Positions 17,025 to 26,700 of a stretch of 64,000 bases of DNA are shown piece by piece. The DNA lies in contig CAZTGD010000003.1 in NCBI GenBank assembly GCA_964613055.1, positions 36,887 through 100,886 of the forward strand. Direction: 5' to 3'. The first letter of the stretch is position 1, and each line of letters opens with the position of its first letter. Source of the stretch: JAXGMQ01 sp964613055 (GTDB lineage Bacteria; Caldisericota; Caldisericia; JAAYUI01). The notes beneath the pieces were generated by a model, which was given only the letters and a program-made list of their open reading frames with translations, searched no databases and had not been told where the DNA came from. The position numbers and the translations under genes are program-made.

Positions 17025-20000
17025 ATGAGAGCTATTTCTGTCCTCATGTCGTTTCTTATGGTCTTTCTAGTAATTGTGACATGGCAGTATTCGTTAGCTG
17101 ATGATTGTACGACGGTTATACAATTCCAACAGGACAGCAGAGTATTCTATGTAGATGGCGTCACACAACCTTTGATGGATACAGCACCTGTTAACAATTG
17201 GGATAGGCTGTTTCTGGCCATTCGTTATGTCACTGACTCTCTTACCGATACGGAGATTGCCTGGGACGACTCAGAGAGAAGAGTTACAATCAACTCAAAT
17301 GATGGAAAATCTATAGTCTTGTGGATTGGTGAAAACACAACATTAATAGACGGTGCGAGTGTTCAAATAGATCCTGATAATCCTGATGTTGTACCCTTTA
17401 TCAATGATGGTAGAACGCTACTACCACTCAGATTTGTATGTGAAAACCTTGGTGCTGATGGTGAAGGTGATATTGAGTGGGATGCACAAACAAGGGTGGT
17501 TATCATAACTTTTCATACATCCTGTTCAGAATCGCAAGATAAAACGCATGCATACAAAAAACCAGAGATACTGCGTGATAAATACGGAGTGGCACATGTA
17601 TTCTCAGAAACAGACCAGGGAGCGTTCTATGGGTTGGGTTATGTGATGGGCTATGATAGACCAATCCAAACGTTAAAGCTGTATGCCGAGGTTAGAGGTA
17701 TTAGTTATCTATTCAACACTGATGAGGATAGCGCATACAAGTCAGATTCAAAGTATTTAAACCTCAGAATATGGTACTCGGCCAGTGATTATTATGAATC
17801 AATGCCAAATGAGGTGAAGTTTATTTCCCAAGCCTTCGCTGATGGATTCAATGATGCGCTGTCGAAACAGACCGATCTGCCAGACTGGGCGTTCGAGGTA
17901 TCTCCTATAGATCCTCTAGCTATGTCAAAACGACTCATGATTAACAAGTCATTTGACCTTCTTGCTCCAGAGCTTTCAGAACTCAGTCGAATCACACAAA
18001 CTGAAACTATCTATAAAACAGAAGTCTCAAATCAGTCGAATGAATGGGCATTGGCTCCCGAAAAAACCAGCACTGGCTATGCGTACCTTCAAGCTGATCC
18101 ACATGGACACTTCAGATTTGAATCAGCCAATAAAATCATGGAGGTACAACTTAAAGGTGAAACATTCAACTTCCTCGGAGGTGTCCAATCAGGAACCTTA
18201 TTCTCTTGTTTTTTTGGAACAAATGGTCACCTTGCATGGTCCGCGACCGCAAACGGGCCAGATGTAGCAGACCTCTACGAATTGACCCTTTCGAAGAATA
18301 ACACACATTATGTTTATGAGGAATCCGAAATACCACTCGATATAGAGGTAATTGAAACCGGTAATGGAAGAAAGACCAGAAGGATATGGAGCCATTACGG
18401 ACCAGTAATATACATTGACTCAAAGAATGCTAAAGCATACTCGGTAAAGCTTTCAAACATGGAAATTGATGATATGCTCTCTGAGAACCTTGCCAGAATA
18501 AGATCAAAAACAATAGAAGAATACAAATCAGCCTGCAGTACACTATCATATCCCACTGGCAATTTTGCTGTTGTGTCTACAACCGGGGACATCTTTTATT
18601 ATTACAATGCAAGGTGCTACCGTAGGAATGATGGTTTTAAAAGCAGGCATCATATATTGGATGGAAGCAACAGTCAGAATGAATGGGGAGACCTCATACC
18701 CTTTGACCAACTGCCACAAGAGGTCAACCCCGATGATGGTTGGTTTCAAAACTGCAATGTCGCACCTTGGTTTATATCACCTCAAACCAGCATAGAAAAC
18801 ACTTATCCTATCGAGCTTTGCGTACCAGCAATGTCACAGGGGCTGAGAGGTCAGCTTGCAACCCGATATCTGTTCTCAGGTAATAACTGGAATGCTGATT
18901 CCTTAAAGGATCTTGTGTTTAATACGTATAGTCTACACGCACAGCGCTTTATCCCAGCCATTGCCGGCACAGTAAACAGTCGATTTAGGCATAAAGAGTC
19001 ATTGGGAATTGTAAATGGATTGGCTGACTGGGATTACAGTTATGACAAGGATTTCGAGTTAGGCAAAGCCTTTGAGATAATCGCTGACGATATTGTTAAA
19101 TCCAATCTTTTCAAATCACATAAACCAATACCCGAATGGAATCAATTATCAAATGAGCAAAGAGCATTTCTTGTTGATGTTGTAGATTTAGCTACTGAAT
19201 GGTTGCTTGACCACTATGGTCGTGTTCGCAAACCTTGGGGTGAATGCACGAGGTTATTCGTAGGAGATAAATCGTTCCCAATTGGTTGTCCAGATCATTC
19301 ATTCGAATCACTTCACCTTGCGAGTGGTCAGGTTGATGATAATGGTGTCAGACACATCAACCAAGGATCGAGTTTCATGATGCTCTTTGAGATGTCAAAT
19401 CCTATAAAAGCTTGGTCATGCTATCCTCTTGGTTTAAATGAGAATCTTGATTCACACGGATTTTATGATGCCTCTCAAAGGTACTCTGACAATGTTTTTA
19501 AACCCTGCTACTTTACTCGAGATGATGTTCTTGTAAGCCTCGAGGAGGATACCAAGGATGATGTTACCGGGAAACGCTCAACAAAGACATCCACTGGGGA
19601 AACACACATCACAAAAAAACCTGTAAATTACATCGGAAATCATTATGTAAGTTGCAAATTGCATGAGCACCCAAATTACGTCGAAGATGTGCCTATTTGT
19701 GTCAGTTCATTGGGCTTCCATATGTGTATAGACACAACAGAGATTGTATGCATAAAGACAGATTATCTCTGGCTTAGTTGCCGAGAATCTAGACTAGGTA
19801 TTGTCAGTGAAGGTGTCTATAATCATGAGGGACCTGATTGCATTAAAGCGTTTACTCGTATGATTGCATCAGTATGTGGGGGGTCTCATGTTTGGGATGA
19901 TGTAAGGAATTACAATTTCAAGGGTCTAAATGGTGGATATAATTATTTAGAGATTCCTTTTTCTGGAGTTGTTTTGATGTGCAAACGAGTGAGGGAAGAC

Positions 20001-20060
20001 AGTTGGATAAATAATTTAGCCGAAACTCAGAATGAGTACGATTGTTGTAGGAAAGAATAA
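17025..20060 (+). CDS. Exported stalk domain-penicillin acylase (Ntn hydrolase) fusion
   Basis: A signal peptide (about 1-25) leads to a stalk domain (about 30-165, with I-D-P-D-N-P-D-V-V-P and G-R-T-L-L-P-L-R-F-V). From about residue 185 the sequence follows penicillin-acylase family enzymes: D-K-Y-G-V-A-H-V-F, then A-F-Y-G-L-G-Y-V-M-G-Y-D-R. The expected nucleophile is Ser338 in S-N-E-W-A-L-A-P-E-K-T-S-T-G, followed by Q-A-D-P-H. Family members cut themselves before this serine and hydrolyse amides such as beta-lactam side chains or acyl-homoserine lactones. The segment W-S-A-T-A-N-G-P-D-V-A-D-L-Y matches the family's beta-chain core. The substrate cannot be told from sequence. The added stalk domain is unusual and may anchor or space the enzyme. 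Confidence 0.85.
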   Translation: MRAISVLMSFLMVFLVIVTWQYSLADDCTTVIQFQQDSRVFYVDGVTQPLMDTAPVNNWDRLFLAIRYVTDSLTDTEIAWDDSERRVTINSNDGKSIVLWIGENTTLIDGASVQIDPDNPDVVPFINDGRTLLPLRFVCENLGADGEGDIEWDAQTRVVIITFHTSCSESQDKTHAYKKPEILRDKYGVAHVFSETDQGAFYGLGYVMGYDRPIQTLKLYAEVRGISYLFNTDEDSAYKSDSKYLNLRIWYSASDYYESMPNEVKFISQAFADGFNDALSKQTDLPDWAFEVSPIDPLAMSKRLMINKSFDLLAPELSELSRITQTETIYKTEVSNQSNEWALAPEKTSTGYAYLQADPHGHFRFESANKIMEVQLKGETFNFLGGVQSGTLFSCFFGTNGHLAWSATANGPDVADLYELTLSKNNTHYVYEESEIPLDIEVIETGNGRKTRRIWSHYGPVIYIDSKNAKAYSVKLSNMEIDDMLSENLARIRSKTIEEYKSACSTLSYPTGNFAVVSTTGDIFYYYNARCYRRNDGFKSRHHILDGSNSQNEWGDLIPFDQLPQEVNPDDGWFQNCNVAPWFISPQTSIENTYPIELCVPAMSQGLRGQLATRYLFSGNNWNADSLKDLVFNTYSLHAQRFIPAIAGTVNSRFRHKESLGIVNGLADWDYSYDKDFELGKAFEIIADDIVKSNLFKSHKPIPEWNQLSNEQRAFLVDVVDLATEWLLDHYGRVRKPWGECTRLFVGDKSFPIGCPDHSFESLHLASGQVDDNGVRHINQGSSFMMLFEMSNPIKAWSCYPLGLNENLDSHGFYDASQRYSDNVFKPCYFTRDDVLVSLEEDTKDDVTGKRSTKTSTGETHITKKPVNYIGNHYVSCKLHEHPNYVEDVPICVSSLGFHMCIDTTEIVCIKTDYLWLSCRESRLGIVSEGVYNHEGPDCIKAFTRMIASVCGGSHVWDDVRNYNFKGLNGGYNYLEIPFSGVVLMCKRVREDSWINNLAETQNEYDCCRKE

Positions 20061-20102
20061 GGATCATGACTGAAATGAACGAATTGCACTAAGGGGGTGT
20101 AT

Positions 20103-23100
20103 ATGAGAAAAACAGTAGGATTGGTCGTTGTGTTAGCATTGATAATGACGAGTGGGTTTATCACACACGCCGGTGAACCCACCTTCAACCTGGAGGTAAC
20201 TCCAGACTGTGGATTCAACATGCTGGAGTGGGAAGCGGTACCAGGTGCCACCCAATACTTCATCTATCGTGGTAATGCCCCGGGAGAGGAGTTTAACACT
20301 CCATTGCTGGACTTCCCCATACAGGAAACCCACTTCAAGGATGAGATAAACATAAAGAACGGACAGGAGTATTGCTACTTCATAACAGCCCTGAACAGCA
20401 AAGCAGAGGAGTTTGCCACCTCAACAGAGGCATGCGCAATACCTTCCTGCTACCAAGAGCCAGATGAAGATGAATGCAAGCTGGTCCTGCGCTACCAACA
20501 GGACAACACAATGTACTTTGCCAACGGAGAACAGAAGGGACCAATGGAGACCCCACCAGTAAACAAACACTCCAGACTCTTCCTGGTCATACGCTACGTA
20601 ACAGAGGAGATACCGGGTACAACCATAGACTGGGTATCGGCAACCAAGCAAGTAATAATCACCACCAGAGACGGCAAACGCATAGAGTTACAGATAGGCA
20701 ACAACAACGCTGTAGTGGACGGACAGACAACACAGATAGACCCCAACAACCCAGACGTAGTACCATACATATCAGAGGGTAGAACCCTATGCCCAATGAG
20801 GTTTGTAGCAGAGAACCTTGGAGCAACGGGACCCAATGACATCAAGTGGTATGGTGACACAAAGACAGTTGAGCTTAGGTTTGATGACCCGATGTGTGAA
20901 AGAAAAGGTATACTTGACGCTACGACAGAACGACTTGATGATGGACGATACAGAATATCAGCCACCTACTATTCACCAGATGGACACATTCCAGGTGTTT
21001 CTCTTCTGCTGACAAAAAAACATGGCTCTAAATCATTTACTATAGGTGGAACAAGGGAGAAACAGTTCCCTGAAGGTGATTTTCAGCCAGTTAAAACCAG
21101 CAAACCAACAATTACTAAAATGAAGACAGAGAACGGAGAAGCTCAGAAATTCTCTTGGGTTGCACGACTTGATCCAGGTGTGATGTACTTCTATGCATTT
21201 GAAGCGAAGAAGACAAATGAAAGACTCCCAGAGAAAGGTTATCTTGGACCGCTACTCACTCCTCTGGAAGGAATCAGCAGGATTACAGAGTTGAATATTG
21301 AAGAAATGACAACTGATGAAGAGACTCTGCTACAGGGATTCTACTCGTCCGAACCTTACCCGATGCTGTTTGAGGATTACTGGTCGATCTTTGAGAGGCA
21401 GGCTCCAGCAAAGGGAACAACAGTACATGTCAGATTACCAGAAGGAGTGAATATAGAGACTGGTGAATATATATCGTGTAAAGTCCAAAAGAAGCTTGAT
21501 AAATCTACACTGCCCATATTATCTATTAGCGAAATAAGCACTATATTTCAAATAACTAAACCGAATCTAGCAGAGAAAATGGAGATAAAACCTGTTTTTG
21601 ATCTGGCTGACATAATCTGTGGTTGCAGATATGGAATAATGTTCACAGGTGGCACAAATGCACAAAAAGTTGAAGATAATGAAGGTGTAGAGCATTCGTA
21701 TCAGAGACTCCGAGCTGATTTTGTAGCAGACAGTATTAGAGGATATGATACAATGCTGATGATGGGCGTATGTAAGTCAAATATGCATGTACTGTATGGA
21801 GGAGGAGATTCATCTATCGATTTGATTAGTGCAGAGGATGGTGATGGAAATCCATTTGATTTCAATTGGAATGATGGAAACTATCGAGATCAGATGGAAC
21901 AACAGGCTCAAGACAGATGGAGAGCAGGAGACGGTTGGAGTATAAAATCTGCTACTAAGGCAAACTTCGAGGACGCAATCGATGAGATCGTCGCTGATAT
22001 AGAAGACAATGGGAACTGCGATCCAGAGGTAGTAATAATGGTTTCAGATCATGGATCTAGAGGAGGAGGAGATGCTACCGAAGATGATGGCATACCAGGA
22101 TACATTTGTTCCTATAGCGGAAACTGGTTAGATGACAACTGGTTTACAGACCAAATTGGAAGAATTGACTCAGCATGTGGGTGGCAGAGAGAGCCTAAAA
22201 TATGGATAATGATGGGTACTTGTCATGCCGGTGAATTTGTGGATGACTTCAATGACAAGTTGAAAACAGCAGGTCTAGAAGCAATATGTCTTGCAACGTG
22301 TTCCAATGATGTAGGTGGTGGTATCGGTCAGTGGCAAAATGGTGCAAACAATACCTATAATGAAAGCACTGGTGGCACATATGGTTCACCGTTTAATCAC
22401 AGTATAAGAGAGCAGTTGGAAAATGCGTCTCCTTCAGGTTGGGGGTCATTCGACGATTTGTCATGGAGAGTAGCACATGATTATGCTGTCGCAAATGACT
22501 GGGCGGCTCAGGGCTGGTGGAAGGAACATGACGACGGCTCCAAAACTTGGCATCAGACATTCCCTCAGTACTGGCGATCCTCAGATATGATGATGATAAT
22601 GCCAGGTTTTGGTCAGGTTATTGATGAACCAGATCCGGGCATGATACAAATGAATCCATGCAGATTTGGTGTGGATGCTTCTGAATCAACCTTCGATATA
22701 TGTAATTGCCACTATGTTGATTTTGACAATGGTTTCAAAAGGAAACTTGTGCTTCAGAGTAACAGCAACTATCCAATGGAAGTGATCGTTTCTTCAGATG
22801 ATGAAGGAATACTTGAAACCTGCAGAGACGAAGACAGCTCTCCGTGGAGGGATGACGTGTCATTCTGCCGGTCAGATAGTCAGGGAGCTAACACTTATAA
22901 TGAACTGACTGTTGAACTGGATCCAAGGGAATCGGTCGAAATATATGCGTATATTGTACCCTATTGGATGAAGAAACAACCCCTAGATAACAATGGTTAT
23001 ATGGCGACAGACGGGGGATTACCCGAATTCGTTGAGGTCCCGATACACTTTGAATACACCTGTACACTTGACGATGATGATACGTTTACAAGCTCAGTCG

Positions 23101-23756
23101 ATGTGCCGTTGAATGTTCGCGTTCACGGTATGGCGTTTGACGTTCATTACAGTACAAACACCTTCAGGAAACCCACAAGGAATGATGATAATGCTATAAG
23201 TAGCAACAGCCGTCCAGAAGTGGTTATATTGCCAGAGTTATCAGGTGCCACGCCCGATGTAATTGCAGTTCCCGCAAGCCATGGGGATGTAAGGCTTTCA
23301 CTCTCAACGCCTGCATATGAATTGACACCTGATGGTAACACGAGATACAACTTTCTGGATTCATTTGAGATAATTCTGGAAGCTGTTGATTCTGATGGAG
23401 GAAGCTGTGTGAACCCAAACACTGAAAGACGCATTCCATGGGGAGAAGTGTCGGTCAGAACACTAGATTCAAAAGGAATTGCCCCATTCAGCAGGTGGGA
23501 GGTTGTAGAATCTAGGTTTCCTAAAACGAACGATAAACTAATAAAGCTTCTTTTTACAGGTGATGCATCCAACATAGAGGATATGATTGGAAACCATGAA
23601 ATTCAGGTTTCATATCAGTTCAATGACAACTCTTGTTGTGGCAATTTCAGGGAAGGAGAGCCAGGTGAACCTAGAATTGTGGATATCTATATTCGATTGA
23701 CCATCACGGATCCAGAACGGAAAAATGTAGATTCGGAATTCTTTCAGGCTATATAA
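20103..23756 (+). CDS. Exported Fn3-stalk protein with caspase-like (clan CD) cysteine peptidase domain
   Basis: AAGGGGGTG at 20091-20099 selects ATG 20103 over the in-frame GTG 20097. After the signal peptide come an Fn3-like unit and a stalk domain (to about residue 267), both encoded by a cassette identical to that of the next gene. The middle, about 480-830, has clan CD peptidase marks: a hydrophobic strand ending in V-S-D-H-G (His650) and a second ending in M-M-G-T-C-H-A-G (Cys707), the legumain/caspase H-G...C-H-A-G arrangement. The C-terminal third is beta-rich, with no motif I recognise. Clan CD peptidases cut after specific residues such as Asp, Asn, Arg or Lys; specificity here is unknown. 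It could mature partner proteins at the cell surface. Confidence 0.78.
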   Translation: MRKTVGLVVVLALIMTSGFITHAGEPTFNLEVTPDCGFNMLEWEAVPGATQYFIYRGNAPGEEFNTPLLDFPIQETHFKDEINIKNGQEYCYFITALNSKAEEFATSTEACAIPSCYQEPDEDECKLVLRYQQDNTMYFANGEQKGPMETPPVNKHSRLFLVIRYVTEEIPGTTIDWVSATKQVIITTRDGKRIELQIGNNNAVVDGQTTQIDPNNPDVVPYISEGRTLCPMRFVAENLGATGPNDIKWYGDTKTVELRFDDPMCERKGILDATTERLDDGRYRISATYYSPDGHIPGVSLLLTKKHGSKSFTIGGTREKQFPEGDFQPVKTSKPTITKMKTENGEAQKFSWVARLDPGVMYFYAFEAKKTNERLPEKGYLGPLLTPLEGISRITELNIEEMTTDEETLLQGFYSSEPYPMLFEDYWSIFERQAPAKGTTVHVRLPEGVNIETGEYISCKVQKKLDKSTLPILSISEISTIFQITKPNLAEKMEIKPVFDLADIICGCRYGIMFTGGTNAQKVEDNEGVEHSYQRLRADFVADSIRGYDTMLMMGVCKSNMHVLYGGGDSSIDLISAEDGDGNPFDFNWNDGNYRDQMEQQAQDRWRAGDGWSIKSATKANFEDAIDEIVADIEDNGNCDPEVVIMVSDHGSRGGGDATEDDGIPGYICSYSGNWLDDNWFTDQIGRIDSACGWQREPKIWIMMGTCHAGEFVDDFNDKLKTAGLEAICLATCSNDVGGGIGQWQNGANNTYNESTGGTYGSPFNHSIREQLENASPSGWGSFDDLSWRVAHDYAVANDWAAQGWWKEHDDGSKTWHQTFPQYWRSSDMMMIMPGFGQVIDEPDPGMIQMNPCRFGVDASESTFDICNCHYVDFDNGFKRKLVLQSNSNYPMEVIVSSDDEGILETCRDEDSSPWRDDVSFCRSDSQGANTYNELTVELDPRESVEIYAYIVPYWMKKQPLDNNGYMATDGGLPEFVEVPIHFEYTCTLDDDDTFTSSVDVPLNVRVHGMAFDVHYSTNTFRKPTRNDDNAISSNSRPEVVILPELSGATPDVIAVPASHGDVRLSLSTPAYELTPDGNTRYNFLDSFEIILEAVDSDGGSCVNPNTERRIPWGEVSVRTLDSKGIAPFSRWEVVESRFPKTNDKLIKLLFTGDASNIEDMIGNHEIQVSYQFNDNSCCGNFREGEPGEPRIVDIYIRLTITDPERKNVDSEFFQAI
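20166..20901 (+). repeat. 736-bp perfect direct repeat, copy 1 (Fn3-stalk cassette)
   Basis: This stretch matches 23843-24578 with no difference that I can find in a base-by-base reading; the offset is 3,677 bp. It encodes the end of the signal peptide region, the Fn3 unit and the whole stalk domain. Its codons are richer in C-ending triplets than the flanking gene parts. Confidence 0.93.
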
Positions 23757-23767
23757 AGGAGTTTTCT

Positions 23768-26700
23768 ATGAAGAAGAATGCAATTCTATCAATCATATTA
23801 GGATTGTTGCTTTTGCTATCATCATCCGTTTCCCCTGGTGCCCACGCCGGTGAACCCACCTTCAACCTGGAGGTAACTCCAGACTGTGGATTCAACATGC
23901 TGGAGTGGGAAGCGGTACCAGGTGCCACCCAATACTTCATCTATCGTGGTAATGCCCCGGGAGAGGAGTTTAACACTCCATTGCTGGACTTCCCCATACA
24001 GGAAACCCACTTCAAGGATGAGATAAACATAAAGAACGGACAGGAGTATTGCTACTTCATAACAGCCCTGAACAGCAAAGCAGAGGAGTTTGCCACCTCA
24101 ACAGAGGCATGCGCAATACCTTCCTGCTACCAAGAGCCAGATGAAGATGAATGCAAGCTGGTCCTGCGCTACCAACAGGACAACACAATGTACTTTGCCA
24201 ACGGAGAACAGAAGGGACCAATGGAGACCCCACCAGTAAACAAACACTCCAGACTCTTCCTGGTCATACGCTACGTAACAGAGGAGATACCGGGTACAAC
24301 CATAGACTGGGTATCGGCAACCAAGCAAGTAATAATCACCACCAGAGACGGCAAACGCATAGAGTTACAGATAGGCAACAACAACGCTGTAGTGGACGGA
24401 CAGACAACACAGATAGACCCCAACAACCCAGACGTAGTACCATACATATCAGAGGGTAGAACCCTATGCCCAATGAGGTTTGTAGCAGAGAACCTTGGAG
24501 CAACGGGACCCAATGACATCAAGTGGTATGGTGACACAAAGACAGTTGAGCTTAGGTTTGATGACCCGATGTGTGAAAAGTGTGATTGGGTTGGTGGTGA
24601 AGTGATTCCCCGAAGCAAGGAGTATTATCTAGCTAGTAAACAACAGCATCAAATACAAAGCGTATTGGTGAAGATGTGCAGTGGCCAGAGGCGAATTATT
24701 CATCTACCAGAGAAGATAAAAGCTAATAACTCCGATGACTATCTGAGCAGTTATAAGGGAAATGCTAGATTCTGTTTCCATGAAGGTGGTAGACTCGTAG
24801 AGTGGGAAGCTCATCCAGGTGAGGATGTGTGCGATGAAGTTTCACCGGATGTCTACGATGTGTGTATTTGTATTGAGGTTGAGCAGGTTTTGTGTGATGA
24901 GGATAGTGTATCTGTTCTCGGTCATACTAGCAGGGGAACAGATTATGTTGTTGCGATTCCACCTGCAGACAACGTTTCGTGTGATTATTTTCAGGTAGGA
25001 CACTGCTATGAGTTCTGTGGGATGATGACCTTCAATTTTGCAAACAGAACACTCCTGCCAGCAGAGACATTCTCAGAGGTTGACTGTCCATGTCCATGTG
25101 AAGATTGTTCTTGGATCATGGGTGAGATTATCGGTTCAACTAGCTATACAACAGGTAGTATGAGAATATATGCGATAGTAGTTGAGACTTGTGAAGATGG
25201 TGAGATGACCTATAGATCATCAACAGATTTTGAAGATATGGGCAGTTCGGGATTTACCATTAGTGATTATGAAGGTTGTGCGAGGATATGTGTTAATGAG
25301 GATGGTGCTGTTGTCAGGTGGGAGGCGATGCCCGATCTTGAGGATTGCTGTGGACCAGCTGAAACACCTGAGCCTCCAGAAGCACCAGAGCCTGAGATAG
25401 AATGCGAATGCCTTGAGATAGTTCGTGGTGACTGCTCTAATTTCAACGGTATTGATGCGGATGGGAAGATGTGGAATCTTCTTTTCAGGGACAATCCTGA
25501 CTTGTGCGAGGGCATAGAGATTGGTAGATTCTACGAATTCTGTGGACCAGTGACCAGGATTTCTCACCCAGGTACTGGAGTTGAAGGTATCTCTATGGAG
25601 GTATCTTCAGTGACCAGACAGGATGCACCGTGTGAAACTGATTGTAAATGGATAAAAGGTGAGGTTAGGGCGGTACTTGGCAAGATGGGCAGTCATACAC
25701 GTGTTATGTTGAATACATGTGGTATGTCAAGCAGAACCCTCATCACACGGAACAATCACTATGACATAGGTAGAAACCAGCCCCTAGAAACCTATACCGG
25801 TTGTGCTTCATTCTGTGTGGAAGATGATGGTGAAACCATACGCATGTGGAGGATAGAGGAAGGTGACTGCTGTCCAGATTCTGCGTGTGTCAATCTTAGG
25901 CTAGACAGAGTTAACTGTGATTCTGCAAGTCCTATTGTCTACGGTGAGAATCTTGAGTTGGAAGGAGAGTACTGGAAACTCGAATTCAGAGATGCAGGCA
26001 TGTGCGATGGTATTGAAGAGGGTATGTGTGTTTCTGCCTGCGGATTTGTTACAGACAAGACAGAGGATAGGACGGTTCTGGATACGCTTGAGATAGAGAG
26101 TATGGAATGTCCCCCTACCGATATCATCGAAGAGTGTATCTGTATTGAGGTTGTTGAGAATGATTGTTCTGCTAACCCACCCACAGTTCACGCTGTTGAT
26201 GCCTATCGTAATGATGTCACACTTCACTTTGACCCCGACAGGATGACATTCTGTGAGCGTTTTACAGCTGGTACATACTGGGAGGTTTGTGGAGAGGTTT
26301 CCTTTACAAGAGCAGGTCTAATGAGCGCTAATAAGATTTTACATGTTCACTCAGCCTTACCTTTGGATGAGCTATGTACATCAGTCTGCACATACGTCCA
26401 GATAGAAAGAGTGTACAGTGATTCAGGAGAAGAGACATTCATGGCGTATGGATATGATATGTCATTCAGAAGATGGACACTGTATTTTGAAGAGGACACA
26501 GGTCTTTGTGACAGGTTTGTTCCCGGTAATTGTTACAATGTCTGTGGTCAAAGAAGGATTGCTGAGGATGGTGGCATACATCTTGCGATGAATGAAGAGA
26601 TGGACGTTGAAACAGCAACACTGACAGAGTGCATTGAGCTTCCACCAATGAGTTGTTTCTGTGTTGAGATGGCTGAAGTTGATCTTTCATCTGAGCCACC

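Noticed and set aside
20594..20965. Open frames on both strands inside the Fn3-stalk cassette, repeated at 24271-24618
   Set aside because: They recur only because the cassette is duplicated; they have no start signals and no protein-like sequence.
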